DNA from: Clostridia bacterium
GTDB taxonomy: Bacteria > Bacillota > Clostridia > UBA1381
Length of the DNA: 64,000 nt
Assembly (NCBI GenBank): GCA_900756545.1
Contig: CAAEKO010000043.1
Location: forward strand, 14,115-78,114
Direction of reading: 5' to 3'
The position numbers and the translations under genes were made by a program. Each line of letters begins with the position of its first letter. The first letter of the stretch is position 1. Shown here one piece after another: positions 43,401 to 52,981 of this stretch. The notes under the pieces are model-generated. The model was not told where the DNA came from and did no database searches. It saw nothing but the letters and a program-made list of their open reading frames with translations.

Positions 43401-43456
43401 TTCCCAGCGCGATATGGTATAAAATATTTTTTAGAAATATTTGGAGGTAAGAAATT

Positions 43457-44431
43457 ATGGCAGAATTACGTTGGAATCCGCTCATTAAGGACTGGGTTAT
43501 GATCGCATCGCACCGGCAGAACCGGCCGCAAATGCCGAAGGACTGGTGTCCGTTTTGTCCCGGTTCAGGAAAGGTACCGGATCATTTCTCAGTTTACAAA
43601 TACGATAATGACTTCCCGGCATTGAGCCAAACTCCGCCTCAGCCGGATGATGTGGCTACTGATCTTTACAAAACTAAGCCCGCTTACGGTAAATGCGAGG
43701 TTATTTTATATTCCCCTGAACACACGGTGACTTTACCGGAACTGCCAGTCCCCCACATCCGCGAACTGGTGGATTTGTGGACAGAGCGGTTCGCTGCGCT
43801 GCAAAAGGATGAAAAGATCAAATATGTGTTTATTTTTGAAAACCGCGGTGCGGCAGTGGGTGTAACTATGCCCCATCCTCACGGCCAGATTTATGGCTAT
43901 TCTGTAATTCCGAAAAAAATTGAACTGGAGATGGCGTCCTTCAAAGAGCATTTAGCGGATACAGGCAACTGCCTGATGTGTGATATGCTCGCAGACGAAA
44001 TCAAGGACGGCCGCCGGGTGATTTTTGAAAACGAGGATTTTGTTGTGTTCCTGCCGTTTTTCTGCGAATATCCCTACGGCATGTATATTGCGGCAAAGCG
44101 GCATGTCCAGAATCTGGCGGATTTCTCTGAGTCTGAAAAGGATAGCCTGGCGCAAATTCTGAAGGAGACGGCTGGTACGCTGGACAGCTTGTTTGACTAC
44201 GCGTTCCCCTATATGATGTGTATGTATCAGAACCCTGTAAATACCGGCGAAGATACCAGCTTTCATCATTTTCATATCGCATTTTATCCGCCTATGCGGT
44301 CAGCTGATAAGATAAAATTCAATGCTTCCTCGGAAACAGGCGCTTGGGCGCACTGCAATCCTACAGCGCCGGAGGAAAAGGCTGAAGAGCTGCGGGCAGC
44401 ACATGAAAAATTTCTGAATAAATTAAGATAA
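43457..44431 (+). CDS. galT: Galactose-1-phosphate uridylyltransferase
   Basis: Leloir pathway enzyme exchanging UMP between UDP-glucose and galactose 1-phosphate. 324 residues of the family I, HIT-like type: zinc site CPFC near the N-terminus, and the nucleophile His in PHPHGQIYG. C-terminal HFHIAFYPP supports it. No galK or galE is adjacent. ATG follows GGAGG; a TGGTATAAA element lies about 40 bases upstream. Confidence 0.95.
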   Translation: MAELRWNPLIKDWVMIASHRQNRPQMPKDWCPFCPGSGKVPDHFSVYKYDNDFPALSQTPPQPDDVATDLYKTKPAYGKCEVILYSPEHTVTLPELPVPHIRELVDLWTERFAALQKDEKIKYVFIFENRGAAVGVTMPHPHGQIYGYSVIPKKIELEMASFKEHLADTGNCLMCDMLADEIKDGRRVIFENEDFVVFLPFFCEYPYGMYIAAKRHVQNLADFSESEKDSLAQILKETAGTLDSLFDYAFPYMMCMYQNPVNTGEDTSFHHFHIAFYPPMRSADKIKFNASSETGAWAHCNPTAPEEKAEELRAAHEKFLNKLR

Positions 44432-44437
44432 AAAATA

Positions 44438-44466
44438 CGGAACGGGATAACCGTTCCGCTTTTTTA
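44438..44466. terminator. Bidirectional terminator between galT and the convergent gene
   Basis: CGGAACGG, GATAA-containing loop, CCGTTCCG, then CTTTTTT. Confidence 0.85.
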
Positions 44467-45408
44467 TAACCGCTTTGTAGATAGTTTGTCCAATCGAAGG
44501 GTATGCAAGTCTAAAGTACATTTTTCCTCAAAAACACCCTCATATGCTGTAACCCCAGTATCTAAATCAGAAAAGACTTCTTTGGTTGCAGTAAATTCTA
44601 AATCGTCTCCTGATATTGCGTCTATTTTCACAAGAACATGTCCCCAATAATCTCGGAATCCATACGCATCAAAAACTGTATTTAAATTAATTGACAATCC
44701 ATTTTCCCAAAACAACATATAGTAAGTATAGGAACCATGCGTCGTGCCATTCTGTGTACAACGTACGATATCAAAACCATCGCCATTGTAGATTTTATAT
44801 TCGGAAGAAAGATATTCTATTTGGGTAAATTTTGCGATATAGTCCTCTTCCTGAACTTTCTGGGATGGGAGCCGATCCAGCGCGTTCCACAGGGAAAGCC
44901 GCCGCTGGGAATCATCATAGCTATAAAGCATCCTATACGGCGAAACGCCGTACCAGTCATTCTCCGCGTCACCGCCCCCCAAATCCTCTACGCAAACCGC
45001 CATTTTTCCATCTAAAGCATATCCTTGTACATATTCACCGTTGACGACCACTCGAATATCGCTTTCATAATAATGTCCGCATATTTTCCCCGCTGTCCAT
45101 TGCTCTGTCGTCCGCTCCACCGGCGGCACACTCTCGCCGGGCGCGCTGGAATAAGTTACAAATAAACACCGGGCGTCATTGCTATAATATACGGTGTACC
45201 CATACTGTCCCAAATCTTCCGCTGCAATCAGTGTTTTGCCGTCGGCTGCAAAGGCCGGGATATCATAACCGCAAAACTGTGTGGAAATATTGGTTTCATA
45301 AATATCGCCTGCGATATCTCCCGGCGCAGCCTGGGCGGTCATGCCCGCTGCACTAAGCATCACAAGCAAAAAGATAATACCGGCAGTTTTTCTGCGTTTA
45401 GTTTTCAT
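44464..45408 (-). CDS. Secreted hypothetical protein with two internal repeats
   Basis: A 314-residue exported protein. ATG 45408 follows GAGGAAG; signal peptide about 1-27. Two similar blocks follow: AFAADGKTLIAAEDLGQYGY (about 50-75) and YALDGKMAVCVEDLGGG (about 130-150), each followed by a YS.D.R.L beta-strand (YYSNDARCLFV, SYDDSQRRLSLW), like the stalk-type repeats of copper-amine-oxidase N-terminal domains. The C-terminal 120 residues have no recognised family. It overlaps the M16 protease gene by 11 bases, so the two may work together outside the cell, although the protease shows no signal peptide. Confidence 0.8.
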   Translation of the reverse strand: MKTKRRKTAGIIFLLVMLSAAGMTAQAAPGDIAGDIYETNISTQFCGYDIPAFAADGKTLIAAEDLGQYGYTVYYSNDARCLFVTYSSAPGESVPPVERTTEQWTAGKICGHYYESDIRVVVNGEYVQGYALDGKMAVCVEDLGGGDAENDWYGVSPYRMLYSYDDSQRRLSLWNALDRLPSQKVQEEDYIAKFTQIEYLSSEYKIYNGDGFDIVRCTQNGTTHGSYTYYMLFWENGLSINLNTVFDAYGFRDYWGHVLVKIDAISGDDLEFTATKEVFSDLDTGVTAYEGVFEEKCTLDLHTLRLDKLSTKRL

Positions 45409-46657
45409 ACAATCTTCCTCCATTCAAAAAGTCAATTTTGTCTACAGGCCCGACTACTGCGGCACATAAGGTATCAGGACGCAAGACCCGGTCAATGATC
45501 TCCGCCACAGAATCTGTACTGACAGCCTCTATTTTTTGCAGCGTTTCCTCCTGAGAGTAAATCGGTTTATTCAGAAGCAGTGATCTTCCCGCCCCCTGCA
45601 TCCGTGCGCTGACGCTTTCATAACTGAGAATATAATTCCCTTTAAGCTGTTCCTTGGCTGTGGCAACCTCCTCCTGGTTCAGCTTTTCCCGGCGGACTTT
45701 ATCCACCTCGTCTAAAATCAGACTGCCCACCCGGTTTAAATTTTCGGGGCTCATTCCCGCACTGATATTAAACATTCCGGCGTCAAGATATGCAGCGTGA
45801 TAAGCGTATATGGAATAGGCCAGGCCCAGCTTTTCCCGAATATTCTGAAACAGCCGGGAGGACATGCCGTTACCAAACACGTTATTAAATGCCATTAGGC
45901 TATACACATCCTCATCCAATGCATCAATGCTTTCATACCCCAAAACAAGCTGAACCTGCTCAACATCTTTCGTCCGAATAATCTTTTGGGGTTTCCAGAC
46001 AGCCTTTTCCAAGGGCAGCTCCCAGCCCGCGACAGAATTTTGTGTAAATTTCTTTTGAAGTAACGCAAAAATTTCCTCGGTAAAATTTCCGGATACGGCA
46101 ATAACCATATTCCGGGCCGTATAATGTGTGGAAATATAATTTTGCATATACGTACCGTCAATTCCCGCCAGACTTTCCGGCGTACCAAGAATCGGTCTGC
46201 CCAGCGGGTTTTCTCCGTATGCAGCCTCCATAATCAAATCCTGCACAAGCTCGTCCGGCTCATCCGCATACATATTGATTTCCTCTATAATGACCTGCCG
46301 TTCCAGCTCCATATCCTTTTTATCAAGCCGCGGATAAAAAAGCATATCCGATAGGATATCTATAGCCAGCGACGCATGCTCATCCAGAGTTTTTGTATAG
46401 TAGCAGGTATACTCCCGCGCTGTAAACGCATTGATCTGCCCGCCCACAGCATCGATTTCCTTCGCAATCTGCCATGCATCTCTGTGGCGTGTTCCCTTAA
46501 AAAGCATATGTTCAATGTAGTGGGATATTCCGCTCTCCTGCAAATTCTCATGCCGGGATCCATTACCAATCCATACTCCAATTGAAACTGAACGCACATC
46601 AGGCACTTTTTCTGATACTACCCGAATTCCGTTAGACAGGGTTCTGATTTGATGCAT
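45398..46657 (-). CDS. M16 family zinc metallopeptidase
   Basis: A 419-residue processing-peptidase-like enzyme. The inverted zinc motif is HYIEHMLF (His-x-x-Glu-His), with the third ligand Glu downstream in the VIIEEINMY region. Similar genes stand beside bacterial housekeeping operons (for example pnp or dap clusters) and are thought to degrade peptides. ATG follows GAGAGG. Confidence 0.93.
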   Translation of the reverse strand: MHQIRTLSNGIRVVSEKVPDVRSVSIGVWIGNGSRHENLQESGISHYIEHMLFKGTRHRDAWQIAKEIDAVGGQINAFTAREYTCYYTKTLDEHASLAIDILSDMLFYPRLDKKDMELERQVIIEEINMYADEPDELVQDLIMEAAYGENPLGRPILGTPESLAGIDGTYMQNYISTHYTARNMVIAVSGNFTEEIFALLQKKFTQNSVAGWELPLEKAVWKPQKIIRTKDVEQVQLVLGYESIDALDEDVYSLMAFNNVFGNGMSSRLFQNIREKLGLAYSIYAYHAAYLDAGMFNISAGMSPENLNRVGSLILDEVDKVRREKLNQEEVATAKEQLKGNYILSYESVSARMQGAGRSLLLNKPIYSQEETLQKIEAVSTDSVAEIIDRVLRPDTLCAAVVGPVDKIDFLNGGRLYEN

Positions 46658-46713
46658 ATTTTCATCCTCTCAAATATATTAAAATTTACGTGCCTGACGG
46701 CACGCAAATTATT

Positions 46714-48426
46714 TTATAGAGCTAGCTGCCCCCGAATATAATCGACAGTATCCTGTTTTGCCTGCGCAATGGGCTTGTCTGCCGCTTCACAATCTGTACG
46801 CAGCTTATATTCCACAATACCCTCGCCGCATTTCTTACCCACAACAATCCGCACAGGAATCCCAATCAAATCCGCGTCCTTAAATTTGACGCCTGCGCGC
46901 TCCTGTCTGTCATCCAAAAGCACCTCAACGCCCTGTGCCTGCAAATCCTGATAAATCGTCTCCGCAGTCTTTAGCTGCGTTTCCTCTTTCGCGTTCACTG
47001 GAATTACAATAGCCTGATACGGTGCAATCGCCACCGGCAGAACCATGCCGTTTTCATCATATCCCTGCTCCACAGCCGCCGCCATACACCGCGTCACACC
47101 AATGCCGTAACAGCCCATAATCACAGTTTTCGGCTTGCCGGAGTCATCTAAGGCCTGTAAGCCTAATGCGTCGGAATATTTTGTCCCAAGCTTGAAAATG
47201 TGGCCCACCTCAATGCCCTGTGCAGTCTTGATCGGCGCGCCGCATTTGGGGCATTTATCTCCATCCGTGATTACACGGATATCCGCCACTTCTGCCGGTG
47301 TAAAATCACGGCCCACATTCACATTTTGATAATGATAGCCGGTTTCATTCGCGCCAACAATAAAATTGCGCATTTCCATAACTTCCAGATCGGCAATGAC
47401 CTCTATTGGAAGTCCGATAGGGCCTGCAAAGCCTACCTGAGCATTGGTCAGCTCCCGCACAACCGCCGGCTCCGCCAGCTCCAGATCATCCACGCAGCCC
47501 ACCAGATTTTTCAGCTTAACTTCATTGATTTCACGGTCGCCACGAACCATAGCGGCTATATATTTATCATCGGCCTTATAGATGATGGTTTTTGCAAAAA
47601 CATAAGCTTCTGTACCAAAGAAAGCGACAAGCTCCTCAATAGTATGCACATCCGGCGTTTCTATCTTTTCCAAAGGCAATTCCCCCTCTGGGAATTCCTT
47701 TTTCTCTGGTATGCATGCCGCCTTTTCATAATTAGCCGCATACCCGCAGGCGCCGCAATATGCAATACCATCCTCACCTACCGGAGATTTTACCATAAAT
47801 TCCTGTGATCCGCTTCCGCCCATAGCGCCGGAATCCGCGTCTACGATGGTAAAGTCCAGTCCAAGCCGGGTAAATATCCGGCAGTATGCATCGTACATTT
47901 TCTGATAAGAAGCGTCCAAACCCGCCTCGTCCAAATCAAAGCTATACGCGTCCTTCATAATAAATTCCCGGCCCCGCATCAGCCCGAATCTGGGCCGGGC
48001 CTCGTCCCGGTACTTTGTCTGAATCTGATAAAGCGTCATGGGATATTCTTTATAGGAACGCACCTCATTGATAACGGTTTGGGTAAACAGCTCCTCGTGC
48101 GTCGGCCCAAGACAGAAGTCCCGGTCGTTCCGGTCCTTCAGCTTAAACATATTCGGCCCAAAGACCTCCCAGCGTCCAGACGCCTGATACGCCTCTGCCG
48201 GCAAAAGCGCCGCCATTAACAGTTCCTGCGCACCGGCCCTTTCCATTTCCTCCCGGATGATTTTTTCTACCTTCTTCAAAGAACGCAGCCCTAAAGGCAG
48301 ATAAGAATATATGCCAGCCGCCAGCTTGCGTATGTACCCTGCCCGAAGCATTAGTTTATGGCTCATAATCTCTGCGTCAGAGGGTACCTCCCGCAGAGTA
48401 GGGATAAGCAAATTCGATAATCTCAT
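46714..48426 (-). CDS. proS: Prolyl-tRNA synthetase
   Basis: Charges tRNA-Pro. 570 residues of the bacterial type with an editing (INS) domain between motifs 2 and 3. Motifs include GIYSYLPLGLRSLKKVEKII and FGLMRGREFIMKDAYSF, and motif 3 near GCYGIGVTRC. ATG follows GGAGAAA. It starts 12 bases after the MATE gene in a long minus-strand transcript. Confidence 0.97.
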   Translation of the reverse strand: MRLSNLLIPTLREVPSDAEIMSHKLMLRAGYIRKLAAGIYSYLPLGLRSLKKVEKIIREEMERAGAQELLMAALLPAEAYQASGRWEVFGPNMFKLKDRNDRDFCLGPTHEELFTQTVINEVRSYKEYPMTLYQIQTKYRDEARPRFGLMRGREFIMKDAYSFDLDEAGLDASYQKMYDAYCRIFTRLGLDFTIVDADSGAMGGSGSQEFMVKSPVGEDGIAYCGACGYAANYEKAACIPEKKEFPEGELPLEKIETPDVHTIEELVAFFGTEAYVFAKTIIYKADDKYIAAMVRGDREINEVKLKNLVGCVDDLELAEPAVVRELTNAQVGFAGPIGLPIEVIADLEVMEMRNFIVGANETGYHYQNVNVGRDFTPAEVADIRVITDGDKCPKCGAPIKTAQGIEVGHIFKLGTKYSDALGLQALDDSGKPKTVIMGCYGIGVTRCMAAAVEQGYDENGMVLPVAIAPYQAIVIPVNAKEETQLKTAETIYQDLQAQGVEVLLDDRQERAGVKFKDADLIGIPVRIVVGKKCGEGIVEYKLRTDCEAADKPIAQAKQDTVDYIRGQLAL

Positions 48427-48437
48427 GGTTATTTCTC

Positions 48438-49823
48438 CTATTCCTTTGTTTCAGCGGATATCTCCGCCGTTCTATATTTTTTCAGCATTTTTCTAAAACT
48501 AATGGAAAACATTGTCACTGTAGTTGCTACCGCAATGGTATCAGCTACCGGTTCTGCAACGAATACCGCAAATACTTTATCCGCCATGAACAACGGAAAA
48601 ATAAAGATCAACGGAATCAACAAGATGATCTTTCTGAATACGGCCAGAAAAACAGATATTTTTGCGTTTCCCAGTGCAATAAACGTCTGCTGGCAGGCAA
48701 TCTGCGCGCCTAAAACGATTCCCATCGCAAAATAAACCCGGAGTGCATTTCCTGCATAAGCAATCAAATCTGTATTATTGGTAAATAGTTTGGCAAAAAT
48801 CTGTGGCGCGAACATAACCGCCAGCCAGATCACGCCGGAAAATGCCAGCGCATATATCAGCAGCAGTTTGAACGCCTTTGCCACCCGATCAATCTTTTTC
48901 GCGCCGAAATTATAGCTGATTATGGGCTGTGCGCCCTGTGTCAGGCCCTGAATCGGCATCATCGCGAATTGCATTACGCTGGACAGGATCGTCATTGCGC
49001 CTACCGCAATATCGCCGCCGTATCTTTGCAGCGAGGAATTCAGGCATACAAACAGCAGAGATTCCGTGGACTGCATGATAAACGGGGAAACTCCCAGCGC
49101 CAGCACCGGCAGAATCACACGCACTTGCGGGACAAGATTTTCCCGGGTGATCTTCAAGGTTGTTTTTTTGCCGAGCAAAAATTGCATTACCCAAAAGGCA
49201 GATACTGCCTGGGATATGACCGTAGCCAAAGCCGCGCCCCGAACACCCATTCCAAAGGCAAAAATAAATATAGGATCTAAGATAATATTCAGCACTGCGC
49301 CAATAATTACAGTAAGCATACTGGTTTTCGCAAAGCCCTGGCAGGTAATAAACATATTCAGACCCAGGGCATATTGAACGAACAGTGTACCGACCGCATA
49401 AATGGTCAAATACTGCACCCCATATTCAATGGTTTGCGCAGACGCGCCGAACATCATCAAAAACTGCCGTTTAAAAACCAAAATAATTACCGTCAGAACT
49501 ATAGATATCGCTGTCAGTACAGTAACGCAGTTACCCAGAATCTTTTCCGCCGCGGGTTTATCGTCTTTTCCCAGCATAATGGAAGCTCTGGGCGCGCCGC
49601 CCATGCCCACCAGTGAGGCAAAGGCCGAAATAATCATAATGATCGGAAAGCTGACTCCTACACCGGTCAGAGCTTCAGAGCCAAAATCCCGGATATGGCC
49701 GATATACATTCGGTCGACCATATTATAGAGCAGATTGATCACCTGCGCCGTTATGGCAGGAATAGAAAGGCTCAGCAAGAGCCTTCCGATACTTCCCGTC
49801 CCTAAATCTTTATTTTCCTGCAT
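48438..49823 (-). CDS. MATE family efflux transporter
   Basis: A 461-residue antiporter with twelve predicted TM helices and the N-terminal SIGRLLLSLSIPAITAQVIN and VDRMYIGHI typical of the family. ATG 49823 follows AGAGGTG; a longer frame starts at a TTG inside metG. Exports cationic drugs or metabolites by Na+ or H+ exchange; substrate not predictable. Confidence 0.93.
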   Translation of the reverse strand: MQENKDLGTGSIGRLLLSLSIPAITAQVINLLYNMVDRMYIGHIRDFGSEALTGVGVSFPIIMIISAFASLVGMGGAPRASIMLGKDDKPAAEKILGNCVTVLTAISIVLTVIILVFKRQFLMMFGASAQTIEYGVQYLTIYAVGTLFVQYALGLNMFITCQGFAKTSMLTVIIGAVLNIILDPIFIFAFGMGVRGAALATVISQAVSAFWVMQFLLGKKTTLKITRENLVPQVRVILPVLALGVSPFIMQSTESLLFVCLNSSLQRYGGDIAVGAMTILSSVMQFAMMPIQGLTQGAQPIISYNFGAKKIDRVAKAFKLLLIYALAFSGVIWLAVMFAPQIFAKLFTNNTDLIAYAGNALRVYFAMGIVLGAQIACQQTFIALGNAKISVFLAVFRKIILLIPLIFIFPLFMADKVFAVFVAEPVADTIAVATTVTMFSISFRKMLKKYRTAEISAETKE

Positions 49824-49843
49824 AAGCACCTCTTTTTCCCGGT

Positions 49844-51766
49844 TCAAACTATTTCCGCACCGCTTTGAATATCCTTTGCCGTAGTCAATACTGTCAGTTC
49901 CTCACCATGCTCCGCAGACAAAATCATCCCGCAGGACTCCAGCCCCATCATCTTCCGTGGCTTCAGATTGGCAATGAACACGACATTTTTCCCAATCAGC
50001 TCCTCTGGGGTATGGTATTTTGATATTCCAGACAAAATCTGGCGTGTTTCAGAGCCTACCTCCAGTGTAAACCGCAGGAGCTTGCTGCTTTTTGGCACTT
50101 TTTCGCACGCTAAAACCTTGCCGACCCGGATATCCAGCTTTTCAAAATCTTCAAATTCGATGTAGTCCTTAAAGGGAGCAATCTCCACCTTCGGTTCATC
50201 TTCCGCTTCCGCCGCAAGCTCTGCCAGCTTTTGCTCCGCGTCAATGCGGGCAAACAGCGGAGCTGCCTCGCCTACGTTATTTCCCGCCTGCAAACCGCCG
50301 AAGGCTTTTATGCTTGCGTAACTGACGTCACCGGCGTTGATTTGTTCCGCAATAGCTTCCGATGTCTTGGGCATAAACGGCGATAATAAGGATGCAATAA
50401 AGCGGATCGTTTCCGCCAGGTTATAGAGCACTGTCCCCAGCCGCGGCTTTTGCGCCGCATCCTTTGCCAGCACCCATGGCATGGTTTCGTCAATGTATTT
50501 ATTTGCCCGGTCTACAATCTTCCAAATCTCATCCAGACTATCGGCAATATGCTGCGTCTGCATCTTCTTATCGACCTGCCCGACTGCCGCCAATGCAGTG
50601 TTTTTCAAATCCTCATCAAATTCACCCGGTATACTTGCTTCCGGCAGTATTCCGCCGAAATATTTGTGGATCATTGCCACGGTCCTATTCACAAGATTTC
50701 CCAATGTATTTGCCAGATCGGAGTTGTAACGGGAAATAAACACATCATACGTGATGTTTCCATCCTGGGCGAAGGGCATCTCATGGAGCGAATAATACCG
50801 CACCGCGTCCACGCCGAAATGGCGTACCAAATCCTCGGCATAAATCACATTTCCTCTGGATTTGGACATTTTCTCCTCGCCAAACAGCATCCAGGGATGA
50901 CCGAATACCTGTTTCGGAAGCGGTTCGCCCAAAGCCATAAGCATGATCGGCCAGTAAATGGTATGAAACCGCAGGATATCCTTGCCGATAACATGGACGT
51001 CACAGGGCCAGTATTTTTTGTATAGCTCTCCTTTTTCCTCCGGCGTATAGCCCAGTGCTGTGATATAGTTGGAAAGCGCGTCGATCCATACATAGATTAC
51101 GTGCTTGTCATCAAACTCCACCGGCACGCCCCAGCTGAAGCTCGACCGGGATACACATAAATCCTGGAGTCCGGGTTTCAGGAAATTATTGACCATTTCC
51201 TTCTTCCGGGATTCCGGCTGGATAAAGTCCGGGTGCTCCTCAATATATTGCATCAGGCGATCCTGATATTTTTGCATTTTAAAGAAATAGGCTTCTTCTT
51301 TTGTTTTCTTAACTTCCCGGCCGCAGTCCGGACATTTCCCGTCCGCAAGCTGGGTCTGTGTCCAGAAGGATTCACAGGGAGTGCAGTACCAGCCCTCATA
51401 TTCACCTTTATAAATATCCCCCTGGTCATACAGCCTTTTAAAAATTTTCTGGACGGCCTTCACATGGTAATCGTCTGTCGTGCGGATAAATTTATCATAG
51501 CTGATGTTGAGCATGTCGGCAATATCCCGGATCTGACCGGCAATATTATCCACATAGCTCTGCGGCGTAACGCCCTCCTTTTCCGCAATTTCCTGTATTT
51601 TCTGTCCATGCTCATCGGTTCCAGTCAGAAAAAATACGTCCTCGCCAATATAACGGTGATACCTGGCAATGGCGTCTGTCAAAATGATTTCATACGTATT
51701 GCCGATATGAGGCTTGCGGGACGTATACGCAATCGCGGTCGTCACGTAAAATTTCTTTTTCTCCAT
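49844..51766 (-). CDS. metG: Methionyl-tRNA synthetase
   Basis: Charges tRNA-Met. 640 residues. HIGH form KPHIGNTYE, zinc knuckle CTPC...CPDC, KMSKS in EEKMSKSRGN, and a C-terminal tRNA-binding (EMAP-like) domain about 540-640 as in dimeric bacterial enzymes. ATG 51766 follows AGGAAGGA. Confidence 0.97.
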   Translation of the reverse strand: MEKKKFYVTTAIAYTSRKPHIGNTYEIILTDAIARYHRYIGEDVFFLTGTDEHGQKIQEIAEKEGVTPQSYVDNIAGQIRDIADMLNISYDKFIRTTDDYHVKAVQKIFKRLYDQGDIYKGEYEGWYCTPCESFWTQTQLADGKCPDCGREVKKTKEEAYFFKMQKYQDRLMQYIEEHPDFIQPESRKKEMVNNFLKPGLQDLCVSRSSFSWGVPVEFDDKHVIYVWIDALSNYITALGYTPEEKGELYKKYWPCDVHVIGKDILRFHTIYWPIMLMALGEPLPKQVFGHPWMLFGEEKMSKSRGNVIYAEDLVRHFGVDAVRYYSLHEMPFAQDGNITYDVFISRYNSDLANTLGNLVNRTVAMIHKYFGGILPEASIPGEFDEDLKNTALAAVGQVDKKMQTQHIADSLDEIWKIVDRANKYIDETMPWVLAKDAAQKPRLGTVLYNLAETIRFIASLLSPFMPKTSEAIAEQINAGDVSYASIKAFGGLQAGNNVGEAAPLFARIDAEQKLAELAAEAEDEPKVEIAPFKDYIEFEDFEKLDIRVGKVLACEKVPKSSKLLRFTLEVGSETRQILSGISKYHTPEELIGKNVVFIANLKPRKMMGLESCGMILSAEHGEELTVLTTAKDIQSGAEIV

Positions 51767-51780
51767 AATCGATTCCTTCC

Positions 51781-52950
51781 TCACTCTTTCGTTTTAAATA
51801 TAGCAAACAGTTCTGCACACTGTTTTTTTATCCATAGCCACACCGTCTTGAAAAAACGGATCGGCGCGTCAAAAATTCCCGCCCGATAAAAGCTGATCAT
51901 AAGCATCAGCGTTAAGGGGCCAAGGATCATACCGCCAAGGGAAAACAGCTTATAGCCCACATACATGGCCATCAGCGTAAAAATGGGGTACATGCCAATC
52001 TTATTGCTGACGATTTTCGGCTCTATCATTTGCCGGGTAAAAATCACGACCAGATAAATGATGATCAATCCCACACCCCGGCGTGGATTCCCCATCAGGA
52101 AACTGACCAGCGACCAGGGCCATAGCGCCGCGCCGCTCCCGAAAAACGGCAGCGCGTCTAAAAACGCGATTCCCAGCGCGATCAGCAAAGCATAGTCCAC
52201 CTTTAGGATCGTGAATCCGATAAACATGACACAAAAAGCAATGGACATGATGATGAGCTGAGCCTTGACATAACCGCCCAAATACCGCTTGATCTCGAAT
52301 TTCAGCCGCTCAAAACCGTCAATCATTTTCCTGGGAATCAGGTGGTTGATGAATTTTGATATCCGCTCCGCATCTGTCACCATAAAATACAGCGACAGGA
52401 TGAAGACAATGATTGCGATAAAAATATTGGGCAAGGATTTCGCAAAATCTCCCGCCTTTTGTACCATAGGCGTATACTGTACATTGAGCCCATCCGAAAA
52501 CTTCTGAGAAATTTCTGCTCCGAATTTATCCAAAACAGCCTGCAAATACTCCGGCAGCACCGCATACACATTCGACAGCCGGCTGCCGATTTGCTCCCAT
52601 GTGTTCTGCGCATTTTGATAAATATCCGGGAATTGAGTATATAAGCTCCGTATTTCCACAATGATTTTCCATATGACCGCACCTACAATACCGCCCATAA
52701 TCCCAATGGTGAGAACAATCACAAGGATTGCGGAAACCTGCCGCGGCAGCTTAAGCCGTTTCTGAAGCCATGTCGCCAGCGGATTGATCAGGTGCGAAAA
52801 CAAATACCCCAAAATAAAGGGCAAAAACAACATGATCACATAACCCACAAAGGACAGTACGGCGGGAAAAAACAGCCATATTCCCGTCACTGCCAGAATA
52901 GCTACCAAAACAGCAATTATTATTTTCAGCGGACTGCTTTTAAATCTCAC
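51781..52950 (-). CDS. AI-2E/PerM family permease
   Basis: A 389-residue membrane protein with eight TM helices and the family's VGYVIMLFLPFILGYLFSHL opening and DALPFFGSGAALWPW segment. Members transport autoinducer-2, act as Na+/H+ antiporters or are linked to sporulation (YtvI-like); YtvI-like is plausible here. Start GTG 52950 is 10 bases from GGAGG; an earlier GTG is too close to it. Confidence 0.88.
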   Translation of the reverse strand: MRFKSSPLKIIIAVLVAILAVTGIWLFFPAVLSFVGYVIMLFLPFILGYLFSHLINPLATWLQKRLKLPRQVSAILVIVLTIGIMGGIVGAVIWKIIVEIRSLYTQFPDIYQNAQNTWEQIGSRLSNVYAVLPEYLQAVLDKFGAEISQKFSDGLNVQYTPMVQKAGDFAKSLPNIFIAIIVFILSLYFMVTDAERISKFINHLIPRKMIDGFERLKFEIKRYLGGYVKAQLIIMSIAFCVMFIGFTILKVDYALLIALGIAFLDALPFFGSGAALWPWSLVSFLMGNPRRGVGLIIIYLVVIFTRQMIEPKIVSNKIGMYPIFTLMAMYVGYKLFSLGGMILGPLTLMLMISFYRAGIFDAPIRFFKTVWLWIKKQCAELFAIFKTKE

Positions 52951-52981
52951 CGCATACACACCTCCGTTTGTCCGGAACGGC

